64,000 nt of DNA from Sphingomonas sp. (GCF_003248515.1 NZ_QFOB01000002.1:372001-436000); one strand, 5' to 3'; counted from the stretch's first letter, positions 16,410 to 25,450 are shown. Program-made: numbers and translations. The notes: generated from the sequence alone by a model not told the origin.

Positions 16410-17422
16410 GCATGACCGTTCTCGTCTGCCCGCAACCGGGTGAACTGGAGATCGCCCGGAGGAACCGGCCCGAACGCGGGCCCGGCGAAGTGCTGATCCG
16501 GATCCGTCGTGTCGGCATGTGCGGTACCGACTATCACATCTTCAGCGGCACCCAGCCCTATCTCAGCTATCCGCGCATCTTTGGTCATGAACTGTCCGGG
16601 GAAGTGGTCGACGGCGATGAGGGCGGGCGTTTTTTCGCCGGCCAGATCGTGTCCGTGATGCCGTACATGTTCTGCGGCGAGTGCGTCGCCTGTCGGCGCG
16701 GCAAGACCAATTGCTGCCGGAACATCGCCGTGCTGGGCGTTCACCGCGACGGCGGCATGGCGGAATATCTGTCGGTCGATGCGCGCTACGTGCTGGATGC
16801 GACTGGCCTGTCGCTTGACGAGGCGGCGATGGTCGAGTTCCTGGCGATCGGGCACCATGCCGTCGCGCGCGGCAGCGTGACGGCCGGGCAACGGGTGCTG
16901 GTCGTGGGGGCGGGGCCGATCGGGCTGGCGGTGACGGTTTTCGCGCGGGAGGCCGGTGGCGAGGTCACGGTTCTGGATGGCAATGCCGCGCGTGCCGCCT
17001 TCGCCGTCGAACGGCTCGGCGTGCGGCAGGCGATCGCGCTGGAGGGGGATACCGGCGCCCGACTGGCCGAGGTGAGCGCGGGCGAATTCTTCGATGTGGT
17101 TTTCGATGCCACCGGCAATGCCCGGGCGATGGCGGCGGGCTTCGCGTATGTGGCCCATGGCGGCGCCTATGTGCTGGTATCGATTGTGCCGGGCGAGATC
17201 AGTTTTGACGATCCGGAATTCCACAAGCGGGAAACGACCCTGCTCGGCAGTCGCAACGCCACCGTCGAGGATTTCCGGGCTGTGATCGCCGCGATGCGCG
17301 ACGGCCGCGTGCCGACGAGGGCCTTTCACACCCACAGCGCGCCTTTGCCCGCCTTGCCAGAGCGCTTGCCGGAATGGATGCGTCCGGAGGCGGGGGTGAT
17401 AAAGGCTATCGTGGAGCTGTGA
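16406..17422 (+). CDS. Zinc-dependent alcohol dehydrogenase (sorbitol/galactonate-dehydrogenase type)
   Basis: 338 residues of the medium-chain zinc dehydrogenase family. Catalytic zinc ligands are in VGMCGTDYHIF and FGHELSGEV; the structural zinc site is CGECVACRRGKTNCC; the NAD site is VVGAGPIGLAVT. The N-terminus resembles RspB/LgoD-like sugar-acid dehydrogenases. Located between fucP and the lactonase with 4-nt overlaps on both sides, it is a candidate for the first oxidation of fucose now that the SDR dehydrogenase is broken, or for a side step on a related sugar such as L-galactose or D-arabinose. The assignment is by context. Confidence 0.75.
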   Translation: MSMTVLVCPQPGELEIARRNRPERGPGEVLIRIRRVGMCGTDYHIFSGTQPYLSYPRIFGHELSGEVVDGDEGGRFFAGQIVSVMPYMFCGECVACRRGKTNCCRNIAVLGVHRDGGMAEYLSVDARYVLDATGLSLDEAAMVEFLAIGHHAVARGSVTAGQRVLVVGAGPIGLAVTVFAREAGGEVTVLDGNAARAAFAVERLGVRQAIALEGDTGARLAEVSAGEFFDVVFDATGNARAMAAGFAYVAHGGAYVLVSIVPGEISFDDPEFHKRETTLLGSRNATVEDFRAVIAAMRDGRVPTRAFHTHSAPLPALPERLPEWMRPEAGVIKAIVEL

Positions 17423-18252
17423 TCCGTCCGATGCGCGTCGACGCCCATCAGAATTACTGGCAGATCGGCCGGAACGGGCAGACGTGGCCGGGCGCGGATC
17501 TGCCGGCGATCTGCCGGGATTTCCTGCCCGGGGCGCTGGAGCCGCATCTCGCTGCATTGGCCATCGATGCCACCGTCGCCGTCCAGTCGCAGCCCGACAG
17601 CCGCGATACGACATGGCTCCTGGATCTGGCGGATCGCACGCCCTCGATCGCAGGCGTCGTCGGGTGGATGGATCTCAAGGCGCCCGATGCGGATCGGCGC
17701 CTGTCCGATCTGGCTGGTCATCCCCGGCTGCGCGGCATCCGCCCGATGTTGCAGGATCTGCCGACCGACTGGATCCTCGACCCTGCCGTTGCCCCCGCGA
17801 TCGAGACGATGGTGGATCACGGCCTCGTATTCGATGCGCTGATCCGCCCACGCCATATTTCCGCGATCGCGCAATTCGCCCGCGCCCATCCACGGCTGAC
17901 GATCGTCGTCGATCACGCGGCCAAGCCGGATATCGCCTCGGGCGATCGTGCGGGCTGGGCGCGCAGCCTGTTTGATCTGGCGGAGTGCCCAAACGTCCAT
18001 TGCAAACTGTCGGGCCTGATAACCGAGGCGGCCGCGGATTGGTGCCCCGAGGATATCGGGCCCTATATCGGTGATGTCGTCCGGCTATTCGGTGCCGAGC
18101 GGACGATGTGGGGCAGCGACTGGCCGGTGATGCTCCTGGGGGGCGATTATCGCGGCTGGCATGATCTGGTGACGGATCGGGTGGCGGCGCTGGGCGAAGG
18201 TGCCTGCGATGCGATTTTCGGGGGCACGGCGGCGAAAGTCTATCGTCTCTAG
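17419..18252 (+). CDS. Amidohydrolase-2 family, probable L-fucono-1,5-lactonase
   Basis: 277 residues of the amidohydrolase/TIM-barrel family (COG3618) whose characterised members hydrolyse sugar lactones. It shows the entry motif VDAHQNYW, GVVGWMDLKAPDADRR, LRGIRPMLQD, IVVDHAAKPDI and the terminal metal/catalytic motif MWGSDWPV. GTG 17419 overlaps the stop of the upstream gene (GTGA); an ATG at 17431 is the alternative. Product L-fuconate would feed the dehydratase. Last intact gene of the operon; no FAH-type diketo-fuconate hydrolase is present. Confidence 0.82.
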   Translation: MIRPMRVDAHQNYWQIGRNGQTWPGADLPAICRDFLPGALEPHLAALAIDATVAVQSQPDSRDTTWLLDLADRTPSIAGVVGWMDLKAPDADRRLSDLAGHPRLRGIRPMLQDLPTDWILDPAVAPAIETMVDHGLVFDALIRPRHISAIAQFARAHPRLTIVVDHAAKPDIASGDRAGWARSLFDLAECPNVHCKLSGLITEAAADWCPEDIGPYIGDVVRLFGAERTMWGSDWPVMLLGGDYRGWHDLVTDRVAALGEGACDAIFGGTAAKVYRL

Positions 18253-18319
18253 AACCGGATGGGGGCGGCGATTCCGGACCCGGTCGAGCAAGCCCGCAAC
18301 TGATCCGGCGAGGGAGGAG

Positions 18320-18483
18320 ATGGGCATGCGGGTGGCCATCTTGTCGATCAGTCTGATATGGCCCGTGGCAGGGGGGGGCGGGTCGGTGTCGCGAACCCCC
18401 GCTCCACCAGATGCCGGGACCAAACAAATGGGCTTGTTGCGCCATTTCCGGCCCGGGATTCATGGCCTTCGATGCTCGGGATG
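18320..18483 (+). pseudogene. Possible 5' remnant of a secreted protein gene
   Basis: After a ribosome site (GGGAGGAG) a frame opens at ATG 18320/18326 with MRVAILSISLIWPVAGGGGS, which looks like a signal peptide, then SRTPAPPDAGTKQMGLLRHF. It then runs without family features into the antisense of the methyltransferase gene. A run of seven G at about 18370 is a possible frameshift point. The layout suits the beginning of a secreted glycoside hydrolase (a fucosidase would fit the operon) cut off by a deletion, but the visible part is too short to name. Confidence 0.25.
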
Positions 18484-19263
18484 TCAGCGTCGCGCCGTCG
18501 CCACCAGCGCGGTCGACGCAACCGGCAGCATAGAGCGCGTACCGGCGATCGTCCGTATCTCGGCGACGACGGCGGCCTTTTCCGGATCGCTCAGGCTGGT
18601 CCAGTCGGGTGACATCCCGAACAGGGAATCCGGTTCGGCAAGCGCGGCGGTATCGAGCATATAGTCGTGCGTCACATGATCTATCTGTGGATCGCGATAT
18701 CCGGCCGCGATCATCTCGCGGGCGAAGTCCGCAGGCTCGCTGAGCGCCTGCACCGCAGCCGGCATCGTCATGCCGGCGCGTTCGGGAAACAGCTGTCGGC
18801 GGATCTGACCGAGCAGCAGGAAGGTGGCCGCGCCCCTGTTCCGCCAAGTCGCGACGACGCCATATCCGCCGGGCCGCGTTACCCGCGCCATCTCGGCCAG
18901 GCCCTTGCGCCAGTCGGGAAACATGATGACGCCGAAGATCGAGAAGACGGCATCGAAGCTGCTATCGTCGAGCGCCAGTGCCTGTCCATCCATAACCTGC
19001 GCCCTGACGTTGGGCAGGTCAGCGGCGGCAAGGCGTGCGACCATGCCGGGCGAGAAGTCGGTCGCAAGCACTTCCGCACCCGTCCGCGCCGCCAGCAGTG
19101 CCAGCGCGCCTGTGCCTGCGGCGACATCGAGCACCCGGCTTTCGGCCGTCAGCGAAACCCGCGCGAGCGCTGCCTCCGCAAAACGGGTGGTGAAGGGATG
19201 GGCCGTTTCCTCATAGTGCCGGGCAGCGGCGTCCCAATAGTCGGGGTTCTCATATTCGAGCAT
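18484..19263 (-). CDS. SAM-dependent class I methyltransferase
   Basis: 259 residues from ATG 19263 (GGAG about 8 bases upstream). Class I Rossmann methyltransferase: motif I VLDVAAGTGALALLAA, acidic loop ATDFSPGMV, DGQALALDDSSFDAVFSIFG and the post-motif MARVTRPGGYGVVATW. Relatives are annotated as UbiE/COQ5-like or small-molecule methyltransferases; nothing here identifies the acceptor. It is divergent from an Rrf2 regulator with a palindrome between them, which suggests that the regulator controls it. Confidence 0.82.
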   Translation of the reverse strand: MLEYENPDYWDAAARHYEETAHPFTTRFAEAALARVSLTAESRVLDVAAGTGALALLAARTGAEVLATDFSPGMVARLAAADLPNVRAQVMDGQALALDDSSFDAVFSIFGVIMFPDWRKGLAEMARVTRPGGYGVVATWRNRGAATFLLLGQIRRQLFPERAGMTMPAAVQALSEPADFAREMIAAGYRDPQIDHVTHDYMLDTAALAEPDSLFGMSPDWTSLSDPEKAAVVAEIRTIAGTRSMLPVASTALVATARR

Positions 19264-19287
19264 CGTCGGCACTCCGCGAATCACGTA

Positions 19288-19308
19288 ACATGATAAGTAT
19301 CGTGATGT
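19288..19308. promoter_or_regulatory. Imperfect palindrome between methyltransferase and Rrf2 gene
   Basis: ACATGATA and TATCGTGATGT flank a short centre, giving inverted ATGATA/TATCGT halves with one mismatch. It lies in the 87-nt divergent gap and is a candidate Rrf2 operator. Confidence 0.35.
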
Positions 19309-19350
19309 GTCCTGCTTGCCAATCCCGGCCGGCCCGTCGAGGATCACGTC

Positions 19351-19782
19351 ATGCGCACCGACAGTCGCCTTTCCCGGATGCTGCACGTCCTGCTCCACAT
19401 GGTGCGGCACGATGGTCCGATTACGTCCGATGCGATCGCCCACATGCTCGGGACCAATCCCGTCGTGGTCCGGCGCACGATGGCCGGGCTGCGTGACGCG
19501 GGATATGTGCGATCCGAGAAGGGGCATGGCGGGGGTTGGGCGATCGCGGTGGATCTTGAGACCGTATCGCTGCTCGACATCCACCATGCCGTCGGTGGCC
19601 CGCGCCTCTTCGCGATCGGGAACGAGCATCCGAGCCCGGACTGCGCGGTGGAGAAGGTCGTGAATGCGGCGGTCGAGGGCGCTCTGCGGGACGCTGAGCA
19701 CCTGCTGATCGCGCGGCTGGGTGCTGTCACACTGGCCGAACTGGCGCGCGAGTTCGACGCTGAGTGCATCACGCTTCGCTGA
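19351..19782 (+). CDS. Rrf2-family transcriptional regulator
   Basis: 143 residues. Winged-helix N-terminus (RMLHVLLHMVRHDGPITSDAIAHMLGTNPVVVRR) followed by the Rrf2 wing GYVRSEKGHGGGWAIAVD and a dimerisation helix. Only two cysteines (98 and 139) are present, so the three-Cys cluster site of IscR/NsrR is missing and an iron-sulfur cofactor is unlikely; it is closer to the YwnA-type Rrf2 proteins. Divergent from the methyltransferase gene, its probable target. Confidence 0.85.
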   Translation: MRTDSRLSRMLHVLLHMVRHDGPITSDAIAHMLGTNPVVVRRTMAGLRDAGYVRSEKGHGGGWAIAVDLETVSLLDIHHAVGGPRLFAIGNEHPSPDCAVEKVVNAAVEGALRDAEHLLIARLGAVTLAELAREFDAECITLR

Positions 19783-19925
19783 CACGGCTTCAACGCGCCG
19801 GCGGCTCCCCGGATCGCTCGCAACATGAACCGGCGGCTGATTTGGGGAAGCGCAGATCGGATCGTGAATGACCGGGGCGGCGGGATGGGCCGCCGAGGCG
19901 CCCCCGCCGCCGGCGGATAAGCGGC

Positions 19926-20408
19926 TCAGCGCACGACGAAATAGTGGATGCGATTGCCGGTCGGGATCTTCTCGCCCACGCCGACGAACACATGGCGCGT
20001 GAGCCAGTCGTGGGGGCCCGTGCGGACCTCGAACTTGGGCGACACGCGCATATAATAATCCTCGAACGGCACGTCCTCACGTCGCGCCTGCTTGGCCATC
20101 GCCTCTTCCGAGGCCCAGCGATAGCCGCGATTCTGCATGTAGACGATCGAGCCATCCTCCAGTTCGAGCATGTAGCGCGCATCGAAATCGATGGTGCCGT
20201 CCGGCCGCAGCAGCGCCCAGTCACCGCCCGTCATCGGCAGCACGCGGCCGCGCAGCAGCGGCCCATCGATAATGCCTTCCTCGATATAGACGGCGACGCG
20301 CGATGCGCCGATCGGATTGGGTTCCACCCGCATCGAGGGTTGCAGCCGGATCTCGATCGAAAAGGCGTGTTCCAGCTTCGGCAGAAAAGGGTGCGCAACG
20401 TCTGTCAT
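19926..20408 (-). CDS. DUF3237 domain-containing protein
   Basis: 160 residues matching the DUF3237 family of small beta-barrel proteins of unknown function. Visible stretches are LEHAFSIEIRLQP, RGRVLPMTGGDWALLRPDG, DFDARYMLELEDGSIVYMQNRG and LTRHVFVGVGEKIPTGNRIHY. ATG 20408 has GGAG six bases upstream. It is the third gene of the operon dioxygenase-MFS-DUF3237 (11-nt gap to the MFS gene). Members often sit in aromatic-degradation clusters, so a role in handling an aromatic intermediate is plausible but unproven. Confidence 0.82.
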   Translation of the reverse strand: MTDVAHPFLPKLEHAFSIEIRLQPSMRVEPNPIGASRVAVYIEEGIIDGPLLRGRVLPMTGGDWALLRPDGTIDFDARYMLELEDGSIVYMQNRGYRWASEEAMAKQARREDVPFEDYYMRVSPKFEVRTGPHDWLTRHVFVGVGEKIPTGNRIHYFVVR

Positions 20409-20419
20409 GATAACTCCGG

Positions 20420-21811
20420 TCAGGCGGCTTCGGCCGCATCCTGTGCGGCGATGTCTTCGCGCAGGCTGCGCCCGGCGAGATAGAAGTGGAGCGCTGCCCA
20501 GGGATAAGCGAGCGCGGTGGTGATGATCGCCCAGCGCGAACTGTAGGCCGCCGCGCTGGCACAGGCATGGGCGGTCGCGGCGGAGGCCCCCGCCGCCGAA
20601 TGGCCGCCCGCGCACAAAGTGGCATAATCGCCGAGCGCGAAGGCCTGGCTCGCATAGAGATCGTTCAGCCAGCCCACGAACACCGGCCCCAGGCCCGTGC
20701 CGATGAGATTGAAGATGACCGACAGGATCGCGGCGGCGGACGCGCGCATCCGCGCGCCGACCATGTTCTGCAGGGCGCCGTTGAGCGAGGGAGACCAGGA
20801 ATAGAAGAAGATGCTGGAGACGAGCATCACCGCGAAGCCGCTTTTCCAGCCGGGCAGACTGACGCCCAGCATGAAGAAGGGCGCGCCGGCGAGCAGGCCG
20901 ATCGCTGGCAGCCACAATGTCCAGCGGCGATCGTGGCGGCCGGCATGGTCCGTGCCGAAGCCGCCGATGAACGTGCCGAGGATACCCGCCACGCCGGTGA
21001 GCAGGCCGAACAGCAGCCCCGCCGTCGCGATATCGCGCTGGTGGGCCTGTACGAAGAAGGTCGGCAGGAAGAGGTTGTTGCCGAAATTGGCGAAGCTGGT
21101 GAGCGAAGCCGCCAGGGCGATATGCTTGAACGAGCGGCGCGCGGCCAGCGTGGCGAAGACGGCCCGCAACGGCGGGGTCGCGTCATCCTGCCGGCGCACC
21201 GGATCGGTCGCGCCACGCGGTGGCTCGCGCAGGGTGGCCCAAGCGAGCAGCGAGAGGATCAGCCCGGGCAGGCCGACGACGAAGAAGGCGACCCGCCAGC
21301 CATAGGTTCGCGCTACCCAGCCGCCAACGGTGGCGCCGAGAAACGAACCCAGCGGAATGCCGAGCAGGAAGATGGACAGCGCCGATGCGCGCCGATGCCG
21401 GGGGAAATAATCGGAGATCAGCGAATAGCCCGGAGGCGTGAGGCCCGCCTCGCCGATGCCGACGCCGACCCGGAAGAGCAGCAACTGCGCGAAACCCGTC
21501 GCCGTGCCGCACAGGGCCGTCATGCCCGACCACAGCGCGGTGGCCAGCGCGATGATGCCGACGCGGCTGCGCCGTTCCGCCAGCCGCGAGATCGGAATGC
21601 CGAGAAGCGTGTAGAAAAGGGCGAAGGCGATCCCGCCCAGCAGCCCCAACTGCGTGGCGCTGATCTTGAGATCGGCGCGGATGGCGGGGCCGAGGGCTGC
21701 GAGAATCACGCGATCGACGAAGTTCGAAGCGTAGATCAGCAGCAGCAGGGTGAGCGCCCAGCCGCGATAGCGCGCCGTGCCCCACCCGCGCGTGACGGGA
21801 TCCCCGGTCAA
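20420..21811 (-). CDS. MFS transporter (spinster/aromatic-type)
   Basis: About 463 residues with twelve TM segments. MFS landmarks are NFVDRVILAALGPAIRADL, GIAFALFYTLLGIPISRLAERRSR, RVGVGIGEAGLTPPGYSLISDYFPRHRR and GWRVAFFVVGLPGLILSLL, a pattern typical of Spns-like transporters common in sphingomonads. No ATG fits the start; TTG 21811 overlaps the stop of the dioxygenase gene (TTGA), which indicates translational coupling. It probably moves the aromatic substrate or product of the linked dioxygenase across the inner membrane. Confidence 0.85.
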   Translation of the reverse strand: MTGDPVTRGWGTARYRGWALTLLLLIYASNFVDRVILAALGPAIRADLKISATQLGLLGGIAFALFYTLLGIPISRLAERRSRVGIIALATALWSGMTALCGTATGFAQLLLFRVGVGIGEAGLTPPGYSLISDYFPRHRRASALSIFLLGIPLGSFLGATVGGWVARTYGWRVAFFVVGLPGLILSLLAWATLREPPRGATDPVRRQDDATPPLRAVFATLAARRSFKHIALAASLTSFANFGNNLFLPTFFVQAHQRDIATAGLLFGLLTGVAGILGTFIGGFGTDHAGRHDRRWTLWLPAIGLLAGAPFFMLGVSLPGWKSGFAVMLVSSIFFYSWSPSLNGALQNMVGARMRASAAAILSVIFNLIGTGLGPVFVGWLNDLYASQAFALGDYATLCAGGHSAAGASAATAHACASAAAYSSRWAIITTALAYPWAALHFYLAGRSLREDIAAQDAAEAA

Positions 21812-23277
21812 GCGACGGCCGCCTGCAATTGGCCGCCAGCCACGAAATTGCCGTGGAGCGCGGGACGGAGCCGCATCGGCACGACGATGGTGGCGACCGG
21901 CCCGGCGGACAGATTGCGCGCATCGAACAGCAGCAGATTGGAGCGCATCTCGACCAGGAGATTTTCCACGACCACCAGCCAGCCGTCGCCTTCCTGCGTC
22001 GATCCGGGCCGGGGGATGAAGGCCGGTTCCTGCAACGAACTGGTCGCCCCGATCCACCAGCTGTCCACCGCGCCCGTCTCGATATCGATATGGGCGAGGG
22101 TGTTCATCATCAGCCCCGTGGCGCTCTTCGCGCCGCCCACCTCGAACGGCTTGTCCTTGTCCTGCGCGAGGATGTAGCCGTGCCGATAGGGGCGCCCGGC
22201 GAAGCGATCGTCGATCCGGGGAAATTCGCCGACGAGATCGGTCAGCCGTCGTGCGGCGATGCCATCCTCGTTGGCGGCCATGTCGACGGTCCAGCGTGTC
22301 ATGTGCGCCTGCGCGGCGACGGGATCGAACGGCGCATCGTTGATGTCGGGAAAGAAGGGAAACATGTTTCCCGATGCGGCAGGCGTATCGAAGTGGATCT
22401 TCGTGCCCTCGTCAAAGGCGTTCATCACATGGCTGGCGAACTGGTTCGGCCCGCGGAACCAGCGCAGATCCTCCGCCGTGCCCCGGCGCGGCAGCACGCC
22501 CAGATAGATGTCCCGCTCGGTATCGAAGCCGAAATGCGGCTTGCCCTGCTCCAGCCGTTCCCAGTTCGAGGTGATCGGCACGACATGGAAGATCACGTAA
22601 TTCTCGGTGATGCCGAAATCGTGCATCATGCAATAATAGGGAAGCTCGAACCAAACCTCGTGGGCCACCCGCCCGTCCGGACCGATCACATAATAGACCA
22701 TGTCGCGGGTCAGCAGGCCGCGCGCGGCATAGCCGAAGGCAAGCAGTTCGCCCGTGCGCGTGTCGATCTTCGGATGGGCGGTGAAGGTCGGGCTCTTCAT
22801 CGTCCCGTGGAAATCCCAGTTGCCGATCGTCTTGAGGCTGACCGGATCCATGGCGACGGGGGGGCTGTCTTCCTTCAACGCCAGCAGGACGCCCGCATGG
22901 ACGACGACATTGGTGTTGGCGGTGCCGCGATAGACGCCCTCGACGGACTCATCGTCGGTCAGCGGATTGCGATAGGCACCGAACAGCGCGTGCCCGGCCT
23001 CGCGCTCCAGCTTGAACTTGTCCGTTTCCACCCACCGCTGTTTCAGGTCGACGCGGCCATCACGGAAGGCGAAGGCCGTCACCATGCCATCGCCGTTGAA
23101 CCAGATGTCGTCCTCGCCCAGCGGCGGGAAATGCGGATCGGGGGCCACGCGGTGAAAGATGCCGTCAATCTCTGCGGGAACCGCGCCCTGGATCACCTCG
23201 AGATCCGCGATATCGGCCTCGATCCTGGAGGGGGCGAAATAGCCCGTGAAATTGCGGCTGTTGGGAAATGCCTTCAC
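21808..23277 (-). CDS. Carotenoid cleavage/lignostilbene-type dioxygenase
   Basis: 489 residues of the carotenoid oxygenase family (PF03055), non-haem Fe(II) enzymes that split a C=C bond with O2. The four iron-binding histidines are in FTAHPKID, CMMHDFGI, FASHVMNAF and the C-terminal ALHGNFV. Bacterial sphingomonad members are mostly lignostilbene dioxygenases that cut stilbenoids into two aromatic aldehydes. GTG 23277 is preceded by GGAGAG at good spacing. It is first in its operon and divergent from a LysR gene, with an operator-like palindrome between. Lack of carotenoid genes nearby and the presence of aldehyde dehydrogenase and decarboxylase genes favour an aromatic substrate. Confidence 0.85.
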   Translation of the reverse strand: MKAFPNSRNFTGYFAPSRIEADIADLEVIQGAVPAEIDGIFHRVAPDPHFPPLGEDDIWFNGDGMVTAFAFRDGRVDLKQRWVETDKFKLEREAGHALFGAYRNPLTDDESVEGVYRGTANTNVVVHAGVLLALKEDSPPVAMDPVSLKTIGNWDFHGTMKSPTFTAHPKIDTRTGELLAFGYAARGLLTRDMVYYVIGPDGRVAHEVWFELPYYCMMHDFGITENYVIFHVVPITSNWERLEQGKPHFGFDTERDIYLGVLPRRGTAEDLRWFRGPNQFASHVMNAFDEGTKIHFDTPAASGNMFPFFPDINDAPFDPVAAQAHMTRWTVDMAANEDGIAARRLTDLVGEFPRIDDRFAGRPYRHGYILAQDKDKPFEVGGAKSATGLMMNTLAHIDIETGAVDSWWIGATSSLQEPAFIPRPGSTQEGDGWLVVVENLLVEMRSNLLLFDARNLSAGPVATIVVPMRLRPALHGNFVAGGQLQAAVA

Positions 23278-23354
23278 GATCTCTCCTCGCCCAGCATGGC
23301 TGCGAAAATCCGCCACTTTCGTTGGGATTGTTATGGCAGAGACCTATCGCCTCA

Positions 23355-23401
23355 GGAATTCCGAGATTTTTGATAGCTAGCCTAAAAATAATTCTATAGG
23401 C
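23355..23401 (-). promoter_or_regulatory. LysR-type operator/promoter module A
   Basis: GGAATTCC (23355-23362) followed 17 bases later by GCCTA-N12-TAGGC (23380-23401), an inverted repeat of the LysR T-N11-A type in the gap between the dioxygenase operon and the LysR gene. The same two elements at nearly the same spacing occur before the TonB receptor gene (32209-32253). Confidence 0.6.
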
Positions 23402-23422
23402 GGGCGTCAGGAGAGAGACCCG

Positions 23423-24343
23423 ATGGAGCTGCGCCAGATCCGTGACTTCGTGACCGTCGCGAGGATGGGGAGTTTCGCCGCCGCCGCCCGCCGGCTCAAC
23501 GTATCGCAGCCCGGCCTCGGCTATCAGGTGAAGCAACTGGAGCTGGAACTCGGGGCGCCGCTGCTCGTGCGGCATTCGCGCGGCGTGGATCTCAGCGATG
23601 CCGGCGCCATTTTCCTGGCCGATGCGGAACGTATCCTCGCCATGGCGACGGAGGCGAAGCAGAAGATCAGCCGTCGCGTGATCGCGCAGAGGCCGCAGAT
23701 CCGGATCGGCCTGTCACCCACTCCGCAGCATCTGCTGGGCCCCGCGCTGGTGGGGCTGCGTGTGTCGGGAGAGGCTATGGGCGTCGCCTTCCGCGAGGGC
23801 CTGTCGACGAACCTCATCAACGATGTGCGCGAAGGTATGCTGGACGTCGCGATCTGCATCGTGGCGGTGCCGGTAAGGGATCTGAGGGCGATCTCGCTTT
23901 ACTGCGAATATCTTCATCTCATCGCGCCGCCCGGCGTGCTGCCGCCGGGCGACGTGCAATTTTCCGATCTCGCCAATCATCGCCTGACGGTGGGGCCGCG
24001 CGATCATGTGCCGCGGCAATATCTGGATCGGGAGGCGGCACGCGCCGGCATCAGGCTGAATATCGCGCAGGAACTGGAGCCCGGCAATCTGCGGCGCGCG
24101 CTCGTTCTGCACGGCAGCGAGAGCACCGTTGCCAGCTGCGGCATGTTCATCGACGATATCGAGGATCAGACGCTCGTCGCGCACAGGATCGTGAATCCTG
24201 TCGTCCGCATGGAAGTCGCAATGGTGTGTGGGCCGGGCCTGTCTCCGGCAACGGAAGAGGCGCTGGTCGAAATCGCACGGAAAACGGTGGAGGCGCATCC
24301 GGGCGCCGTGGTCGAATGGGCTGCCGCGCCGACGACAGCCTGA
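23423..24343 (+). CDS. LysR-family transcriptional regulator
   Basis: 306 residues: N-terminal winged helix (MELRQIRDFVTVARMGSFAAAARRLNVSQPGLGYQVKQLE) and a periplasmic-binding-like effector domain (PQIRIGLSPTPQHLLGPALV, GMLDVAICIVAV). It is divergent from the dioxygenase operon and convergent with the end of the TonB receptor-decarboxylase operon. Both operons carry the same palindromic module, so it is the prime candidate to activate both in response to an aromatic effector. Confidence 0.9.
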   Translation: MELRQIRDFVTVARMGSFAAAARRLNVSQPGLGYQVKQLELELGAPLLVRHSRGVDLSDAGAIFLADAERILAMATEAKQKISRRVIAQRPQIRIGLSPTPQHLLGPALVGLRVSGEAMGVAFREGLSTNLINDVREGMLDVAICIVAVPVRDLRAISLYCEYLHLIAPPGVLPPGDVQFSDLANHRLTVGPRDHVPRQYLDREAARAGIRLNIAQELEPGNLRRALVLHGSESTVASCGMFIDDIEDQTLVAHRIVNPVVRMEVAMVCGPGLSPATEEALVEIARKTVEAHPGAVVEWAAAPTTA

Positions 24344-24380
24344 CCGGATCGCCTGAAGCGCCTCCGCCCGTCTCACCGCG

Positions 24381-25427
24381 CTACAGGCCGAAGACCTGCC
24401 GGGCATTGCCTTCGTAAAACAGCTTCATCTGCTCCGGCGAGAGCGGCAGATCATCCATCCAGCGCACCTCATCCGGCACATATTGGTAGGGATAGTCCAT
24501 CGCATAGAGCACGCGATCGACGCCGAGCACCTGCTGGGTGAAGCTCACGGCGGGCTGCCAGGCCATGCCGCTCGTCGTGATCCAGACGTTTTCGCGCATA
24601 TAGCCGCTGATTGGCTTTTGCAGCGGCTTCATGAAATCATATCGCTGTGAACGCACCGTGCCGCCGTGGATGAAATCGAGCCGGTAGAGCCAGAAGGGCA
24701 GGGCCTCGCCAAGATGGCCGAGCACCATCCGCAATTTGGGATAGCGATCGAAGGCGCCGCTGGTGATGAGGCGCAGCGCGTGAAGCGCGGTCTCGACGCC
24801 GAAGCCGAACAATGCGCCTTCCAGCCCGGCCTCCAGGAAAGGCGCGATCATGCGCGGGCTGGGCGTATTGGGATGCACGTAGAGCGGCTGATCGCAGGCT
24901 TCGGCCGCCTCCAGGATCGCCGCGAAGCGGGGCTGATCCAGATAATCGCCCAGCGTGTGCGAATTGACGATGATGCCCTTGAGGCCGAGCGCGGTGCCGC
25001 GTTCGATCTCGCGCGCGGCCGCGTCCGGATCCTGCGGCGCAATCGCGATCATTCCGGCGAAGCGGGCGGGATGGCGGTGCACCGCCTCGGCCAGTCGATC
25101 GTTGGATAATGCCGCCAGGCCAACCGCCAGATCGCGCCGGAACACCTGCACCCCGGGCGACGTCAGCGCGATGATCTGCATGTCGATGCCGGCGACGTCC
25201 ATGTCCGCAATCCGCTCGTCTCCGAGATCCAGCAGCCGGCGGCGCACATCGGTTGCCCGTTCGCTGGGGCTGTTGAGGAAATAGCCCATCGCGCTCTCGA
25301 AGCCGGGATCGCCATGATCGCCGGCCTCCAGCAGATCGCGATAGGCGCGCTCCACCTCGATGGGAAAGAATGCCTCTTCGGCGGCGATCCGGCGATAGGC
25401 CGGGGAGGATGGTGCGGTGTCGGTCAT
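24381..25427 (-). CDS. Amidohydrolase-2 family, LigW-like aromatic decarboxylase
   Basis: 348 residues of the ACMSD/LigW branch of the amidohydrolase family. The N-terminal metal motif is AAEEAFFP (Glu17/18) instead of HxH; further ligands are His185 in YVHPN and Asp311 in YAMDYPYQY. In this branch the enzymes are non-oxidative decarboxylases (5-carboxyvanillate, gamma-resorcylate or 2,3-dihydroxybenzoate). It is the last gene of the TonB receptor operon, 23 nt after the aldehyde dehydrogenase, consistent with removal of a carboxyl made by aldehyde oxidation. The exact substrate cannot be read from sequence. Confidence 0.82.
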   Translation of the reverse strand: MTDTAPSSPAYRRIAAEEAFFPIEVERAYRDLLEAGDHGDPGFESAMGYFLNSPSERATDVRRRLLDLGDERIADMDVAGIDMQIIALTSPGVQVFRRDLAVGLAALSNDRLAEAVHRHPARFAGMIAIAPQDPDAAAREIERGTALGLKGIIVNSHTLGDYLDQPRFAAILEAAEACDQPLYVHPNTPSPRMIAPFLEAGLEGALFGFGVETALHALRLITSGAFDRYPKLRMVLGHLGEALPFWLYRLDFIHGGTVRSQRYDFMKPLQKPISGYMRENVWITTSGMAWQPAVSFTQQVLGVDRVLYAMDYPYQYVPDEVRWMDDLPLSPEQMKLFYEGNARQVFGL

Positions 25428-25450
25428 AGGGAAATCCTGCTGCGGCTGGC

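Noticed and set aside
20486..22177. 563-codon open frame antisense to the MFS and dioxygenase genes
   Set aside because: No signal, domain or ribosome site; the minus-strand genes are complete and recognised.
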